Shown: in pieces, positions 44,773 through 53,123 of the stretch
Numbering within the stretch: the first letter of the stretch is position 1
How the letters are laid out: every line of letters starts with the position of its first letter
Assembly (NCBI RefSeq): GCF_014203425.1
Contig: NZ_JACHJC010000001.1
Location: forward strand, 3,250,001 to 3,314,000
Length of the DNA stretch: 64,000 nucleotides
Reading direction: 5' to 3'
Source: Micromonospora echinospora
Lineage (GTDB): Bacteria > Actinomycetota > Actinomycetes > Mycobacteriales > Micromonosporaceae
Program-made: the position numbers and the translations under genes
The notes under the pieces: generated by a model
Databases searched by the model: none
What the model was told of the DNA's origin: nothing
The model's input: only the letters and a program-made list of their open reading frames with translations

Positions 44773-45786
44773 TCAGACAGGGTCGGGACAGGCGGCCGTG
44801 GGCACGTCGGACCTGCCGGTGGACGCCGGGGGCGAGTCGAGCCCGCGCTCGGCGAGCCAGCCGGGGTCGTACAGAGTGCCGGCGTACCGGTCGCCGAGGT
44901 CGGGGCTGATCGCGACCACGACCGAGCCCGGGCGCAGCATCCGGGCGCGCGCGGACACCCCGCTGAGTACCGCGCCGGTGGAGCCGCCGCCCAGCAGGAA
45001 GTAGCGGTTGCGCAGCAGCCGGCAGGCCCGCACGGTGTCGTACTCGGAGACCATCACCAGGTCGGTGACGTGCCGCAGGGAGGCGATCTCGGGTGTACGG
45101 CTGGTGCCCAGCCCCGGGATGTGCCGCCGCCCCGGCGGGGTGCCGAAGGTGGTCGACCCGATGATGTCGACGGCGAACACCTTCGTCTCCGGTCGGTGCT
45201 GGGCGAAGTACTGTGCGCAGCCGGTCAGCGTTCCGGTCGTGCCGGCGCCCACGAACACGGCGTCGACCTCCGGAAACTCCTTGAGGATCTCGGCGGCGGT
45301 GGTGTGATAGTGGGCCATCGTGTTGACCGGGTTGGCGTACTGGTTGGGCCAGACCAGCGTGGGGTCGGCCGCCATCCGTTCCTGCAGGTGGGCCAAGCGC
45401 ATCGACAGGAACCCGCCGTTCGCGTCCCGCTCGTCGATCACGACAACGCGGGCTCCGTACGCCCGCATCAGGGCGATCGTCGCCGGGGCCGTGTTCAGGT
45501 CGGTGACACAGGTGAAGCTGTATCCGCGGGCGTTGCACACGATGGCCAGCGCGATGCCGAGGTTGCCGGAGGACGACTCGATGACCCGGCTGCCGGGCCG
45601 TAGCAGCCCTCGCTGCTCCAGGTCGTCGACCATGGCCAGGGCCGGCTTGAACTTGATCGAGCCGGCGGGGTTCATCGCCTCGATCTTGAGGTAGAGGCGG
45701 CTGTCCGGCAGGAAGCCGGACAGTTCCAGGAACAAGTCGGGAAACTGGAGGTCCAGCGCGGATTGAAAGATCAACGGTAGCTCCAC
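44773..45786 (-). CDS. SbnA-like PLP synthase (2,3-diaminopropionate pathway, step 1)
   Basis: This 337-residue cysteine-synthase-fold enzyme has the PLP Lys in MNPAGSIKFKPALAM (near residue 36), the SSSGNLGIALAI loop and the phosphate-binding GAGTTGTLTG loop. SbnA-type enzymes join O-phosphoserine and glutamate to N-(1-amino-1-carboxy-2-ethyl)glutamate. GTG 45786 gives a start equivalent to SbnA (MELPLIFQSALDLQ); reading frame continues upstream into the sbnB-like gene, so a longer form overlapping it cannot be excluded. SbnA/SbnB pairing strongly supports Dap synthesis. Confidence 0.9.
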   Translation of the reverse strand: MELPLIFQSALDLQFPDLFLELSGFLPDSRLYLKIEAMNPAGSIKFKPALAMVDDLEQRGLLRPGSRVIESSSGNLGIALAIVCNARGYSFTCVTDLNTAPATIALMRAYGARVVVIDERDANGGFLSMRLAHLQERMAADPTLVWPNQYANPVNTMAHYHTTAAEILKEFPEVDAVFVGAGTTGTLTGCAQYFAQHRPETKVFAVDIIGSTTFGTPPGRRHIPGLGTSRTPEIASLRHVTDLVMVSEYDTVRACRLLRNRYFLLGGGSTGAVLSGVSARARMLRPGSVVVAISPDLGDRYAGTLYDPGWLAERGLDSPPASTGRSDVPTAACPDPV

Positions 45787-45829
45787 GAAGATGGTCGGGG
45801 ACGACGGCCGGACGTGGAAGACACGCGGT

Positions 45830-46864
45830 TCAGAGCAGTTCGAGGAGTTGCCCGGCGCCCGTCGCCCGCGCGACCTGGGCGACGGCATGGATCAGCGCGA
45901 CGTCCAGGACTGCCATGCCGAACGGGTTGCTGATGACGTATCCCTGCTGCGGGCGCTGCGCGGCGCGCCGGCCGATCAGCACCTCGCCGAGGCTGCCGTC
46001 GATCACCCGGGCGTCCGGCCGTCCGGGCTCATCGACCGTGGTCAGCGAGCCCTCCTGCAGCAGCCGCCCCATGACCCGGCGTGGGTTGTCCCGGACAAGC
46101 TCCACGTCGTCGACGAAGATCGCCTCCGCGGACCGGAACGCATCCTCGGTCAGGTCGTCGAGTGACACGTGCGCCACGAACGAACCGGCGGCCGGCCATC
46201 CGGCCGGGATGTAGGGGTCGTTGCTGGTGGTCGCGGTGATCAGGACCGGGGCGGCGCCGGCCGCCTGCCGGGCACCGGCTACGACGCTGACCTCCAGGTC
46301 GGGCCGTCGGGCCCGGAAATTCTCCCGGAACGCCCGGGCCCGAGCGGGTTCGAGGTCGAAGACGTACGCCCGCCGGACCGCCGGGAACGCCTCGACGATC
46401 GCCTCCAGGTGCACCCGCGCCAGCGTGCCGGTGCCGATCAGGCTGACCGCGTCGAACGACTCCGGGCCGAGATGGCGCAGGCTGACCACGGTGTAGGCGG
46501 CCGTACGGACCGCACTGAGCAGCCCGGCCTCGGCGACCACGCTGGGGCGTGCGGTCTCGGAGTCGAAGGTGAAGCTGAGACCGCCGGCGCGTTCCAGGCC
46601 GCGCTGGGGGTTGCTGACCGAGGCGTTGATCAGTTTCATGCCGTAGGCCATCGCGTCGCCCGACGGCACCGCGCCCAGCATCGCGATCGCCCGGCTGTAC
46701 GCGCCCACGCTGTTGGACCAGCTGAGGTAGCCCTCGGCCGGAAGCTCGGTGCGGCCGAGGGTGTGCTCACGCAGGGTGCGCGCCACCACCTCGGCGGCGT
46801 CCAGCTTCGACAGACACGCCGCGACGGCGGCGCGGTTCAGGAAACGAAGGCTTTCGCCTGGCAT
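45830..46864 (-). CDS. SbnB-like dehydrogenase (2,3-diaminopropionate pathway, step 2)
   Basis: This 344-residue member of the ornithine-cyclodeaminase/mu-crystallin family starts MPGESLRFLNRAAVAACL. The NAD motif SLIGTGTLARVHLEAIVEAFP lies near residue 140, and substrate-site sequence GYLSWSNSVGAYSRAIAMLGAV near 45. SbnB oxidatively cleaves the SbnA product to L-Dap and 2-oxoglutarate. It lies 61 bases after the thioredoxin-like gene on the same strand, so it probably shares the lasso operon transcript. Confidence 0.9.
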   Translation of the reverse strand: MPGESLRFLNRAAVAACLSKLDAAEVVARTLREHTLGRTELPAEGYLSWSNSVGAYSRAIAMLGAVPSGDAMAYGMKLINASVSNPQRGLERAGGLSFTFDSETARPSVVAEAGLLSAVRTAAYTVVSLRHLGPESFDAVSLIGTGTLARVHLEAIVEAFPAVRRAYVFDLEPARARAFRENFRARRPDLEVSVVAGARQAAGAAPVLITATTSNDPYIPAGWPAAGSFVAHVSLDDLTEDAFRSAEAIFVDDVELVRDNPRRVMGRLLQEGSLTTVDEPGRPDARVIDGSLGEVLIGRRAAQRPQQGYVISNPFGMAVLDVALIHAVAQVARATGAGQLLELL

Positions 46865-46925
46865 CTTCTTCTCACATCTCTCTACGGATCTCTTCGCCGG
46901 CCGGGCCGGGAGGTGGTCGGATGGG

Positions 46926-47426
46926 TCACGGCTCGGCGAGTCCGGGAACCGCGTCGGCGTGCACGCCGGTCCACGCCAGTCGCCCGTCCGGAGCCACCAC
47001 GAACAGCGCCGGGAAGCTTCGGATCCCGAACGCACGCCGTAACGACTCGTCGCTGTCCACGACGACCCGCGCGGCCGGGGCCAGCCCGGTCAGAAAGTCG
47101 GCGGAGGCGGTCGGCCCGGAGACCACGGCGACTGCCCGGTCCGGCCCGCCCGGCCACCGGGCGGCGACGCGGCCGAACCCCTTGCGTTCCTTGCGGCACC
47201 GGGTGCAAGTGGGCGAGAAGAACGCGACCAGCGTGTCCCCGTCGTGCCCGGCGAAGTCGTGCACGACCTCGCCGCGCGGCAGCGCCTGCGCGGGCACCCC
47301 ACGCTCCTCCACCTCGGTGAGCAGTTCGGCGTGGTAGCGCAGTCGCCGGACGAGCGCCACGTTCAGCGCGGTGTTGAACGCGCAGACCAGCGCGAGCAGG
47401 ACGACGACGGTGACGAGTACGCTCAT
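46926..47426 (-). CDS. Membrane-anchored thioredoxin-like (TlpA/MauD-type) protein
   Basis: This 166-residue protein has an N-terminal membrane helix (LVTVVVLLALVCAFNTALNVAL) and a thioredoxin-like domain outside the cytoplasm. The redox pair is in FFSPTCTRCRKERKGF (Cys-Thr-Arg-Cys near residue 74), and the cis-Pro region is FGIRSFPALFVVAPDGRL. With the MauE gene 6 bases upstream it forms a disulfide-handling pair. Because the lasso precursor core has two cysteines, a role in forming or isomerising that disulfide is likely. Confidence 0.85.
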   Translation of the reverse strand: MSVLVTVVVLLALVCAFNTALNVALVRRLRYHAELLTEVEERGVPAQALPRGEVVHDFAGHDGDTLVAFFSPTCTRCRKERKGFGRVAARWPGGPDRAVAVVSGPTASADFLTGLAPAARVVVDSDESLRRAFGIRSFPALFVVAPDGRLAWTGVHADAVPGLAEP

Positions 47427-47432
47427 CGGACC

Positions 47433-47972
47433 TCACAGGCGTGCCGGGAACAGGGACGTGATGTCGTTCAGCCGGACCAGGAACGCCGCGAGCAGCACCG
47501 CCGCGACGAGGCAGACCAGCACCCCGGCCAGGTCCGTGCCCTCGGTTCCGGCGACCCCGAGCGTGCTGCCCGCGCCCACGGCGGCCACGACCAGCAGCAG
47601 CGCGTTGCGCACCAGGCCGACCCGGCGGGTGGTGGCCGCCGAGCCGAAACACCCGCACGCGACGACCGGGCCGGCGTCCGGCATCCGGGCCAGCCGCCAG
47701 GAGAACAGCGACAGCAGCACGATCGCCGTAGCGGCCGCCCACGGGGCTGTCCGCGCCGGAACCGAACCGGCGGCCACCGCGGTCTCGCCAGCGACGATCA
47801 GTACCGCGAGCACGTCGGCGCGGCGATCCTGTAGGCCGGTCAGCGTGCGGGTGGCGTGCCGGAACCACGCAAAGGCGGGGGCGCCGCGGGTCTTGGCGGT
47901 CACCGACACCGCGAACACCAAGGCGAGCGTGCCACGGCAGATCCAGGAGAGGTACAGCAGCGTGGTGGTCAT
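47433..47972 (-). CDS. MauE/DoxX-like redox membrane protein
   Basis: This 179-residue protein has four to five membrane helices and the MauE signature ACGCFG (residues 105-110). MauE is needed for disulfide formation in methylamine dehydrogenase and recurs in RiPP clusters with thioredoxin-like partners. It overlaps the protease gene by ATGA, tying it to lasso-peptide production. Confidence 0.85.
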   Translation of the reverse strand: MTTTLLYLSWICRGTLALVFAVSVTAKTRGAPAFAWFRHATRTLTGLQDRRADVLAVLIVAGETAVAAGSVPARTAPWAAATAIVLLSLFSWRLARMPDAGPVVACGCFGSAATTRRVGLVRNALLLVVAAVGAGSTLGVAGTEGTDLAGVLVCLVAAVLLAAFLVRLNDITSLFPARL

Positions 47973-48403
47973 CCCGCGCTTCCTCGCTCGGCCGGCGGGA
48001 CGGTCAACAGCGGGATGTGGAAGTCGGGCGGGTACGGCTCGTCCACGGCGGTGCCCTGGGCCTCAACCCATGCATGCGCGCCGAACGGCGGGTGCCGGCG
48101 GACGCCGGCGACCCAGGTCGGCCAACCGCCGCGGATGCGGCAGAGCAGCGCGGTGGTGATCGACCGGGGCAGGCAGCCCAGCGGGCCCGCACAGAAGGCA
48201 CTGTTCGCCACCGTGTGCCGGCGGGCGGCAGCGGCTTCGGCGAAGGTCGCGGGCCGGGCACCGCGGCTCGCCTGACGCAGCACCCAGCAGATCTGCGCCG
48301 GAGGGCGCCGGGCCAGCACCCGCGCGAAGGCCACCACGCTCAGCACCCCGAGCCGTCGGCCCAGCCGGCCCGGCCGGTGGGCGAGAACCTGCTCGGTGGT
48401 CAT
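47969..48403 (-). CDS. Lasso peptide leader protease (B2, transglutaminase-like)
   Basis: This 144-residue transglutaminase-like Cys protease removes the leader peptide. Catalytic Cys is in FCAGPLGCLPRSI, His in PPFGAHAWVEAQG, and the acidic residue in AVDEPYPPDFHIP, the usual order for the split lasso B2 protein. ATG 48403 overlaps the B1 stop. It requires the separate RRE protein encoded immediately upstream. Confidence 0.93.
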   Translation of the reverse strand: MTTEQVLAHRPGRLGRRLGVLSVVAFARVLARRPPAQICWVLRQASRGARPATFAEAAAARRHTVANSAFCAGPLGCLPRSITTALLCRIRGGWPTWVAGVRRHPPFGAHAWVEAQGTAVDEPYPPDFHIPLLTVPPAERGSAG

Positions 48404-48660
48404 GTCGCGACCACCAGACCGGCGGACCGCAGTTCGGCGAGGAACGCCGGCACGTCGGCGGCCATCGCCTCCGGGTCGCCGTCGAACTCGGCCGCGAGCC
48501 GGTCGGTCACCTGCGCCATCGGCGCGTCCTCCAGGATCGAGGCGAGCGCGGTGGTGGCGGTCGCGTTCAAGGTCCAGTACTCGCCGGAGGCGGAATCCAG
48601 GAGCACGCCGCCGTACTCGGTCGGCGTCCAGGAAACGTGGGCGGGCAGGGTCCAGCTCAT
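48400..48660 (-). CDS. Lasso peptide RRE protein (B1, PqqD-like)
   Basis: This 86-residue PqqD-fold protein (SWTLPAHVSWTPTEYGGVLLDSASGEYWTLNATATTALASIL, then RLAAEFDGDPEAMAADVPAFLAELRSAGLV) is the RiPP recognition element that binds the precursor leader and delivers it to B2. ATGA overlaps on both sides couple it to cyclase and protease genes. Confidence 0.93.
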   Translation of the reverse strand: MSWTLPAHVSWTPTEYGGVLLDSASGEYWTLNATATTALASILEDAPMAQVTDRLAAEFDGDPEAMAADVPAFLAELRSAGLVVAT

Positions 48661-50501
48661 CGGTTGTGCTCTCCGTTTCCGCGGATCGGTGTCTCGTGGA
48701 CGCGCAACCAGGTTTCGGCGGCCAGCGTCTGGTCGAGGTCGTAGAAGGTGCGATCACCGGGCGTCTCGAGCGCGGCGCGCAGGGCCGCGCCGTCGATCAG
48801 GCCACGCTCGGCCAGCCGCGATCGTTCCGCCAAATCGAGCAGCGCGGCGCGGTGACGGTCGGCACCCAGCAGCGCGGCGATGGAGGTGTCGGCCTTGGTC
48901 GACCGGCTGCGCAGCGCTTCCGGCAGGACGTCACGCATCGCCCGGACGATCAGGGGCTTGTACTGCTGCGGTGAGGCGATGTCGGCGGTGCGTACGCTCA
49001 GGCTGACCTTGACCACCTGATCGTCCAGGTAGGGCAGCGCGGCGGTCACCCCGACCCGCCGGGACGCCTGGGCCAGATGCCGGCCGGCGGCTGCGCCGGC
49101 GTACAGCCCGGCCAGCCGGCCGTGCAGCCCGCGGTCGTCCTGCAGGGGGTTCGCCGCCGAGGCGTGGTCGCGGAGGATCCGGCGTACGGTGGCGCGGGCG
49201 TCGGGTGCGGTCCAGGGGGCCAGGCCGACCGGTGGCCCCCAGCTCAGCATCGGACCGTTGAAGCCGGCCTCCTCGGCGGCGAGCCCGTCGGCGAGTGAGT
49301 CGAACCAGCCGCCGTACGAACGCCGGTCGAGCACCGCCCGCAGGGTGGCGCCATGCTTCCAGCGATAGGCCGCGCGCAGGAGTCGCAGGTGGCGAAGGGC
49401 GAGGCGGGGATGCGTACGCAGGAGGGTGAGCTGCAGGGCCGGGTCGGCCGTGAGCAGTTCGTCGCCGCCGAAGCCGGTGAGGCGTACCCGGGCGCCGTGG
49501 TCGGCGGCCCGGCGTGAGGTGGCCAGGAACCCGGCGCGGTACATGACCGCCGCGGTGGGCTCGTCGAACCGATCGGCGGGCTCGTGCAGATCGGTGTAGG
49601 GCAGCGGGTTCGCGTCGCCGGCAACCACCTCATGAGTCACCTTGCCGAGTTCGCGCGCGGCCAGCTCGGCCCAGGGCAGGTCGTCGTCGAGCGGGTCCGG
49701 GCTGACGCAGGTCAGGCCGACCACGTTGCGGCCCTGCCGCACGGCGAGCGCGCAGAGCGAGGTCGAGTCCATGCCGCTCAGGTCGCTGGAGATCACATCG
49801 CCGGGGCCGCCCCGGACCGCGACGGCCTCGGAGAGTGCCTGGTGCAGGCCGACGGCTGCGGTCTCGAGGTCGAGCGACGGCTCGGGCGGCTGCCACCGTC
49901 GCCGGGCGCGCGGCGTTCCCGCGAGGTCGAGGACGAGCCGTTCGTCCGGCCGCACGGCGCGAATGCCCCGCCATACCGGCTGCCAGAACATCGGCCACGG
50001 CGAGAACGGGGTGAGCAGCCGCAGTGCCAGCGCCTCGTCGTCCACCTCGGCCCCGGTCAGGGCGGCCAGCACGTCGGCGCGGTCCGAGACCAGGGCCGGT
50101 CCGCCAGCGCGGTGGTGGTAGACGCGCCGGTAGCCGGAGAGGCTCCCCTGTACGGCGACACCGCCGGGCGCCGAGGCGATCGCGTGGAAGCTGCCCGGTT
50201 CGTCCTGCACGGTCGCGCAGAGCCGCTCGGTGTCCTGCGCGCCACGCGCGAGCCGGAGCAGGTCCTCGGCGGAGAGCCGGTGCTCGCCGAGCACGGCGAG
50301 GCGGTTCGGGCCGAGTTCGGCCGCCACCGCCTCGCCGGGCTGCCAGCGACCCACCAGCCAGGGGCGACCGGACGCGTGGCCGATCGTCTGCAGCACGCCG
50401 GTGAGCTGCTCCAGACGTCGCGCCAGGGGCTTTCCGGCGTCGCTGTCCGGCAGCACCACGAACCACGACACTTGTGACGCCGGGTCTGGCAACTGCGTCA
50501 T
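48657..50501 (-). CDS. Lasso peptide macrolactam synthetase (asparagine-synthetase-like)
   Basis: This 614-residue enzyme adenylates the ring Glu/Asp and forms the isopeptide bond with the core N-terminus. The AsnB-type ATP motif is SSDLSGMDSTSLCALAV near residue 240. The N-terminal glutaminase-like domain lacks a position-2 Cys, as normal for lasso cyclases. ATRWKHGATLRAVL-type helices and SRSTKADTSIAALLGADRH near the C-terminus complete the synthetase domain. It starts 32 bases after the precursor gene. Confidence 0.93.
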   Translation of the reverse strand: MTQLPDPASQVSWFVVLPDSDAGKPLARRLEQLTGVLQTIGHASGRPWLVGRWQPGEAVAAELGPNRLAVLGEHRLSAEDLLRLARGAQDTERLCATVQDEPGSFHAIASAPGGVAVQGSLSGYRRVYHHRAGGPALVSDRADVLAALTGAEVDDEALALRLLTPFSPWPMFWQPVWRGIRAVRPDERLVLDLAGTPRARRRWQPPEPSLDLETAAVGLHQALSEAVAVRGGPGDVISSDLSGMDSTSLCALAVRQGRNVVGLTCVSPDPLDDDLPWAELAARELGKVTHEVVAGDANPLPYTDLHEPADRFDEPTAAVMYRAGFLATSRRAADHGARVRLTGFGGDELLTADPALQLTLLRTHPRLALRHLRLLRAAYRWKHGATLRAVLDRRSYGGWFDSLADGLAAEEAGFNGPMLSWGPPVGLAPWTAPDARATVRRILRDHASAANPLQDDRGLHGRLAGLYAGAAAGRHLAQASRRVGVTAALPYLDDQVVKVSLSVRTADIASPQQYKPLIVRAMRDVLPEALRSRSTKADTSIAALLGADRHRAALLDLAERSRLAERGLIDGAALRAALETPGDRTFYDLDQTLAAETWLRVHETPIRGNGEHNR

Positions 50502-50533
50502 GATCGTCCCTTCGGCTCAGCGGGTCCGCAGGG

Positions 50534-50665
50534 TCAACTGCAGATGGCCCTCGGCTTCTGGGTGACGTACGACTCGCGGCAGTTGGTGAAGAGGCTGCCG
50601 GCGGTCTTGTGGGCGAACGCGCCACCCCTGGTCAGCGTCGGGCGCTGGTACGACTTCTTGGCCAT
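50534..50665 (-). CDS. Lasso peptide precursor, predicted class III (one ring-tail disulfide)
   Basis: This 43-residue precursor has an ATG preceded by GGAAGGAG. The leader ends with YQRPTLTRGGAFAHKTAG, an exact match to the actinobacterial pattern YxxPxLxxxGxFxxxTxG, with Thr at -2. Cleavage before Gly23 gives a 21-residue core: Gly1, Glu9 (ring of nine), Cys7 in the ring, Cys20 next to the C-terminal Ser, one Tyr (11), one Lys (15) and Pro16. One ring-tail Cys pair with a nine-residue ring recalls BI-32169. The core sequence itself is not one I recognise. Genes for cyclase, RRE protein, protease and exporter flank it. Confidence 0.93.
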   Translation of the reverse strand: MAKKSYQRPTLTRGGAFAHKTAGSLFTNCRESYVTQKPRAICS

Positions 50666-50750
50666 CTCGATGCACTCCTTCCCGGTGGGTAACTCGGACC
50701 GGTCCAGGCCGCTCCTACCGCGGGTCATCGGGCGAGCCTGGGCCTGAGGC

Positions 50751-52541
50751 TCAAGTCTCGGGGCGCTCTCTATATCCACTCGATACCGCGACGGCCGGGA
50801 CGTGAGGTTCGATGAGCAACTGGGTCTCGGCCAGGCGCCGGTACAGGTCGTCACGGTCGATCAGGCTCTCGTGCGTGCCGACCGCGCGTACCCGCCCGGC
50901 TTCCAGCACCACGACGCGGTCGGCATCGAGGACGGTGGACAACCGGTGGGCGGCCATCAGCACGGTCGTGGTCCGGGCCACCCCGGCGACCAGGTCGCGC
51001 AGTGCCTGCTCGTTCACCGCGTCCAGGTGTGCGGTCGGCTCGTCGAGCAGCAGCAGGCCCGGCCGGCGCAGCAGCGCCCGGGCGATCGCGATGCGTTGGC
51101 GTTCGCCGCCGGACAGCGTCGCCCCGCGCTGGCCGATCCGTGTGTCGAGGCCCTGGGGCAGCCGGCGGACGAGGGAAACCAGCATGGCTTGCTCGAGGAT
51201 CTCGTCGATCCGGCCGTCCGGGGCGTCCGCGGCACCGAGCAGCAGGTTGTCGCGCAGGGTTCCGGAGAGCACCGGCGCCTCCTGCTCGACGTATCCGATC
51301 CGGGCCCGCAGCTCACGCAGCGGCCACTGCCGTACGTCCCGGTCGCCGACCTCGAGGTGACCGGAGGTCGGGTCCTGGAACCGCTCGACGAGCGAGAGCA
51401 GGGTGCTCTTGCCGGCCCCGGACGGGCCGACCAGGGCGGTCAGGCCGGTGGCCGGGATCCGCAGGGTCACGTCGGTCAGCACTTCCGGGTCCTGCGGGCG
51501 GTGGCGCAACGAGACACCGTGGAACGCCACCGACATCGGCCCGATCGCCTCGGTGCTCGGCGCGGCGCGCCCGCCCGGGTCCTCGGCGGGCATCCGCACG
51601 ACCGCGTCGATCCGGCCCACCGCGGCCAGCCCGGCCTGTAGTCCGGTCACCCCGCCGGCCAGTTGGGACACCGGCCCGGCCAGGTAGAACAGGTACAGCA
51701 GGAAGGCGACCAGCGACGACACGGTCAGGTCGTCGGCGGCGACTCGGGCCCCGCCGACGCCGAGCACGACGACGAACGCCAGTTGCACGGCGAGGCCGGT
51801 GGTGACCCCTGCCGCGGAGACCCAGCGCGCCGCCTGCCGACCGCGTCGCCACGCCTGGATCGCCGCGCTGTGCGCCGCCGCGGTCTGCTGCCGTTCGGCG
51901 CCGTTGGCCTTGACCGTCCGGAACGCGCCGAGCGCGCGGGCCAGCACCGCGCCGAGCCCACCCACCGCCGCCTGGGTCCGCTCGCTGACGTCGCGGATCC
52001 GCGCGGCGAGCAGCGCGGTGACGCCGAGCAGCAGCACCAGGACCAGGGTCACCACGCCGAGCAGCACCAGGTCGAGGCGGGCCATCAGCACGACCGCGCC
52101 GCCGATCTGGAACACGCCGGTGACGAGATCGACGACGTTCGTGGTGGCGGCGGACCGTAGCTGGGTGGTGTCGCCGGTGACCCGGGACAGCAGGTCACCG
52201 GACTCGGCCCGATCCATCACGCCGACGCGGAGGTGGAGCAGCCGGTCGATCAGGCGGCGGCGGGCGTCGAGCACCACGCTCTCGGCGGTGGCCTCCAGCA
52301 GGTACATGCCGCCGGCACCGACCAGTGCGCCGGCCACCAGGAGCGTGGTCAGCAGGATCACCGGGCCGGCGAACGACGCGTCGCCTGTCAGCCCGTCCAG
52401 CAGGTGCTTGACCGCGAGCGGCTGGGCAAGGTTGACCAGGCCGCCGAGAAACATCAGGCCGGCACCGACCAGAAGACCGCCGGTGTGCGGCCGCATGTAG
52501 CGCATGAGCAGCCGTATCGGAGCGCGGGCAGGGCTGGTCAT
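50751..52541 (-). CDS. ABC transporter (lasso peptide exporter)
   Basis: This 596-residue protein fuses six membrane helices with an ATPase domain. Walker A is [16 protein letters not shown] near residue 375, the signature is [21 protein letters not shown] and Walker [13 protein letters not shown]. It ends 86 bases before the precursor gene and is the first gene of the operon. Export and possibly self-immunity for the lasso peptide are inferred from position. Confidence 0.92.
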   Translation of the reverse strand: MTSPARAPIRLLMRYMRPHTGGLLVGAGLMFLGGLVNLAQPLAVKHLLDGLTGDASFAGPVILLTTLLVAGALVGAGGMYLLEATAESVVLDARRRLIDRLLHLRVGVMDRAESGDLLSRVTGDTTQLRSAATTNVVDLVTGVFQIGGAVVLMARLDLVLLGVVTLVLVLLLGVTALLAARIRDVSERTQAAVGGLGAVLARALGAFRTVKANGAERQQTAAAHSAAIQAWRRGRQAARWVSAAGVTTGLAVQLAFVVVLGVGGARVAADDLTVSSLVAFLLYLFYLAGPVSQLAGGVTGLQAGLAAVGRIDAVVRMPAEDPGGRAAPSTEAIGPMSVAFHGVSLRHRPQDPEVLTDVTLRIPATGLTALVGPSGAGKSTLLSLVERFQDPTSGHLEVGDRDVRQWPLRELRARIGYVEQEAPVLSGTLRDNLLLGAADAPDGRIDEILEQAMLVSLVRRLPQGLDTRIGQRGATLSGGERQRIAIARALLRRPGLLLLDEPTAHLDAVNEQALRDLVAGVARTTTVLMAAHRLSTVLDADRVVVLEAGRVRAVGTHESLIDRDDLYRRLAETQLLIEPHVPAVAVSSGYRERPET

Positions 52542-52766
52542 AGGGTCCTACCGAAGTGTCCTCGGGGCGCGCGGGCGCCGGTCGGCCAGACCGACGGAAT
52601 CGTGTGGCAGGTAGCGATATTTTTTCTATGTCGCTTCGATGCCCGGCGGATGCTGCCCAGGTAGGAGCGGGAAGCAGTCCGCCGGTGACCGTGATAGCCC
52701 AGCCCGACCTGTCCGGATTGTTCCATCCACTGTAGACCTGCGGTTTGGGTAATCGTCTTCCGGACT

Positions 52767-52794
52767 GTTACACCACATCGGCTCGGTGTATGGT
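52767..52794 (+). promoter_or_regulatory. Candidate promoter upstream of leader ORF
   Basis: GTTACA and TATGGT are spaced 16 bases apart, each matching four of six consensus positions. A start near 52800 would give a short 5' leader containing the small ORF that follows. Identified by eye only. Confidence 0.35.
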
Positions 52795-52818
52795 GGCGTT
52801 CGGTTACAAGGAGTTACC

Positions 52819-52848
52819 ATGCGGCTTCACCGATGGTGTGGGCGCTGA
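52819..52848 (+). CDS. 9-residue leader ORF (MRLHRWCGR)
   Basis: ATG preceded by AAGGAG with 5-base spacing opens a nine-codon ORF rich in Arg and containing Trp and Cys. It precedes the SARP gene by 275 bases. Short Arg-rich upstream ORFs in actinobacteria can act as attenuator leaders; no clear terminator/antiterminator pair is established here. May be fortuitous. Confidence 0.4.
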   Translation: MRLHRWCGR

Positions 52849-53123
52849 ACGGACGAGGTGCCGAAGGGCCAGCTCAGGCCAGCTGAATAACGCCTCTTCG
52901 GCGACGCGACTCGATCGATGGACGACGCTGACCGCCGCTACTGGCCGGCGGTGGTAGACGGGGGTGAGTGCGCGAGAAATGCGTCGGTGATTTGACGCGG
53001 ATTCGTACTTCTGAAGCTGTTTGAATCGAATCTGTCGGAGCTCGACCCTGCAGTCGGGATGGATCTACTCAAAGCCATACGGGGGCTATGCCTCGGCGTT
53101 ACGCCGAGTGCGGAGGTGGAACC

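Larger units (their letters stand above)
52542..53123. other. Divergent intergenic region between lasso exporter and SARP gene
   Basis: These 582 bases separate the minus-strand exporter operon from the plus-strand regulator. The AT-rich patch around 52615-52635 may be part of the exporter promoter. A candidate plus-strand promoter and a 9-codon leader ORF are listed separately. Further hairpin potential exists at 52929-52951 (CCGCCG...CGGCGG). SARP heptamer repeats were not recognisable by eye. Confidence 0.5.
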
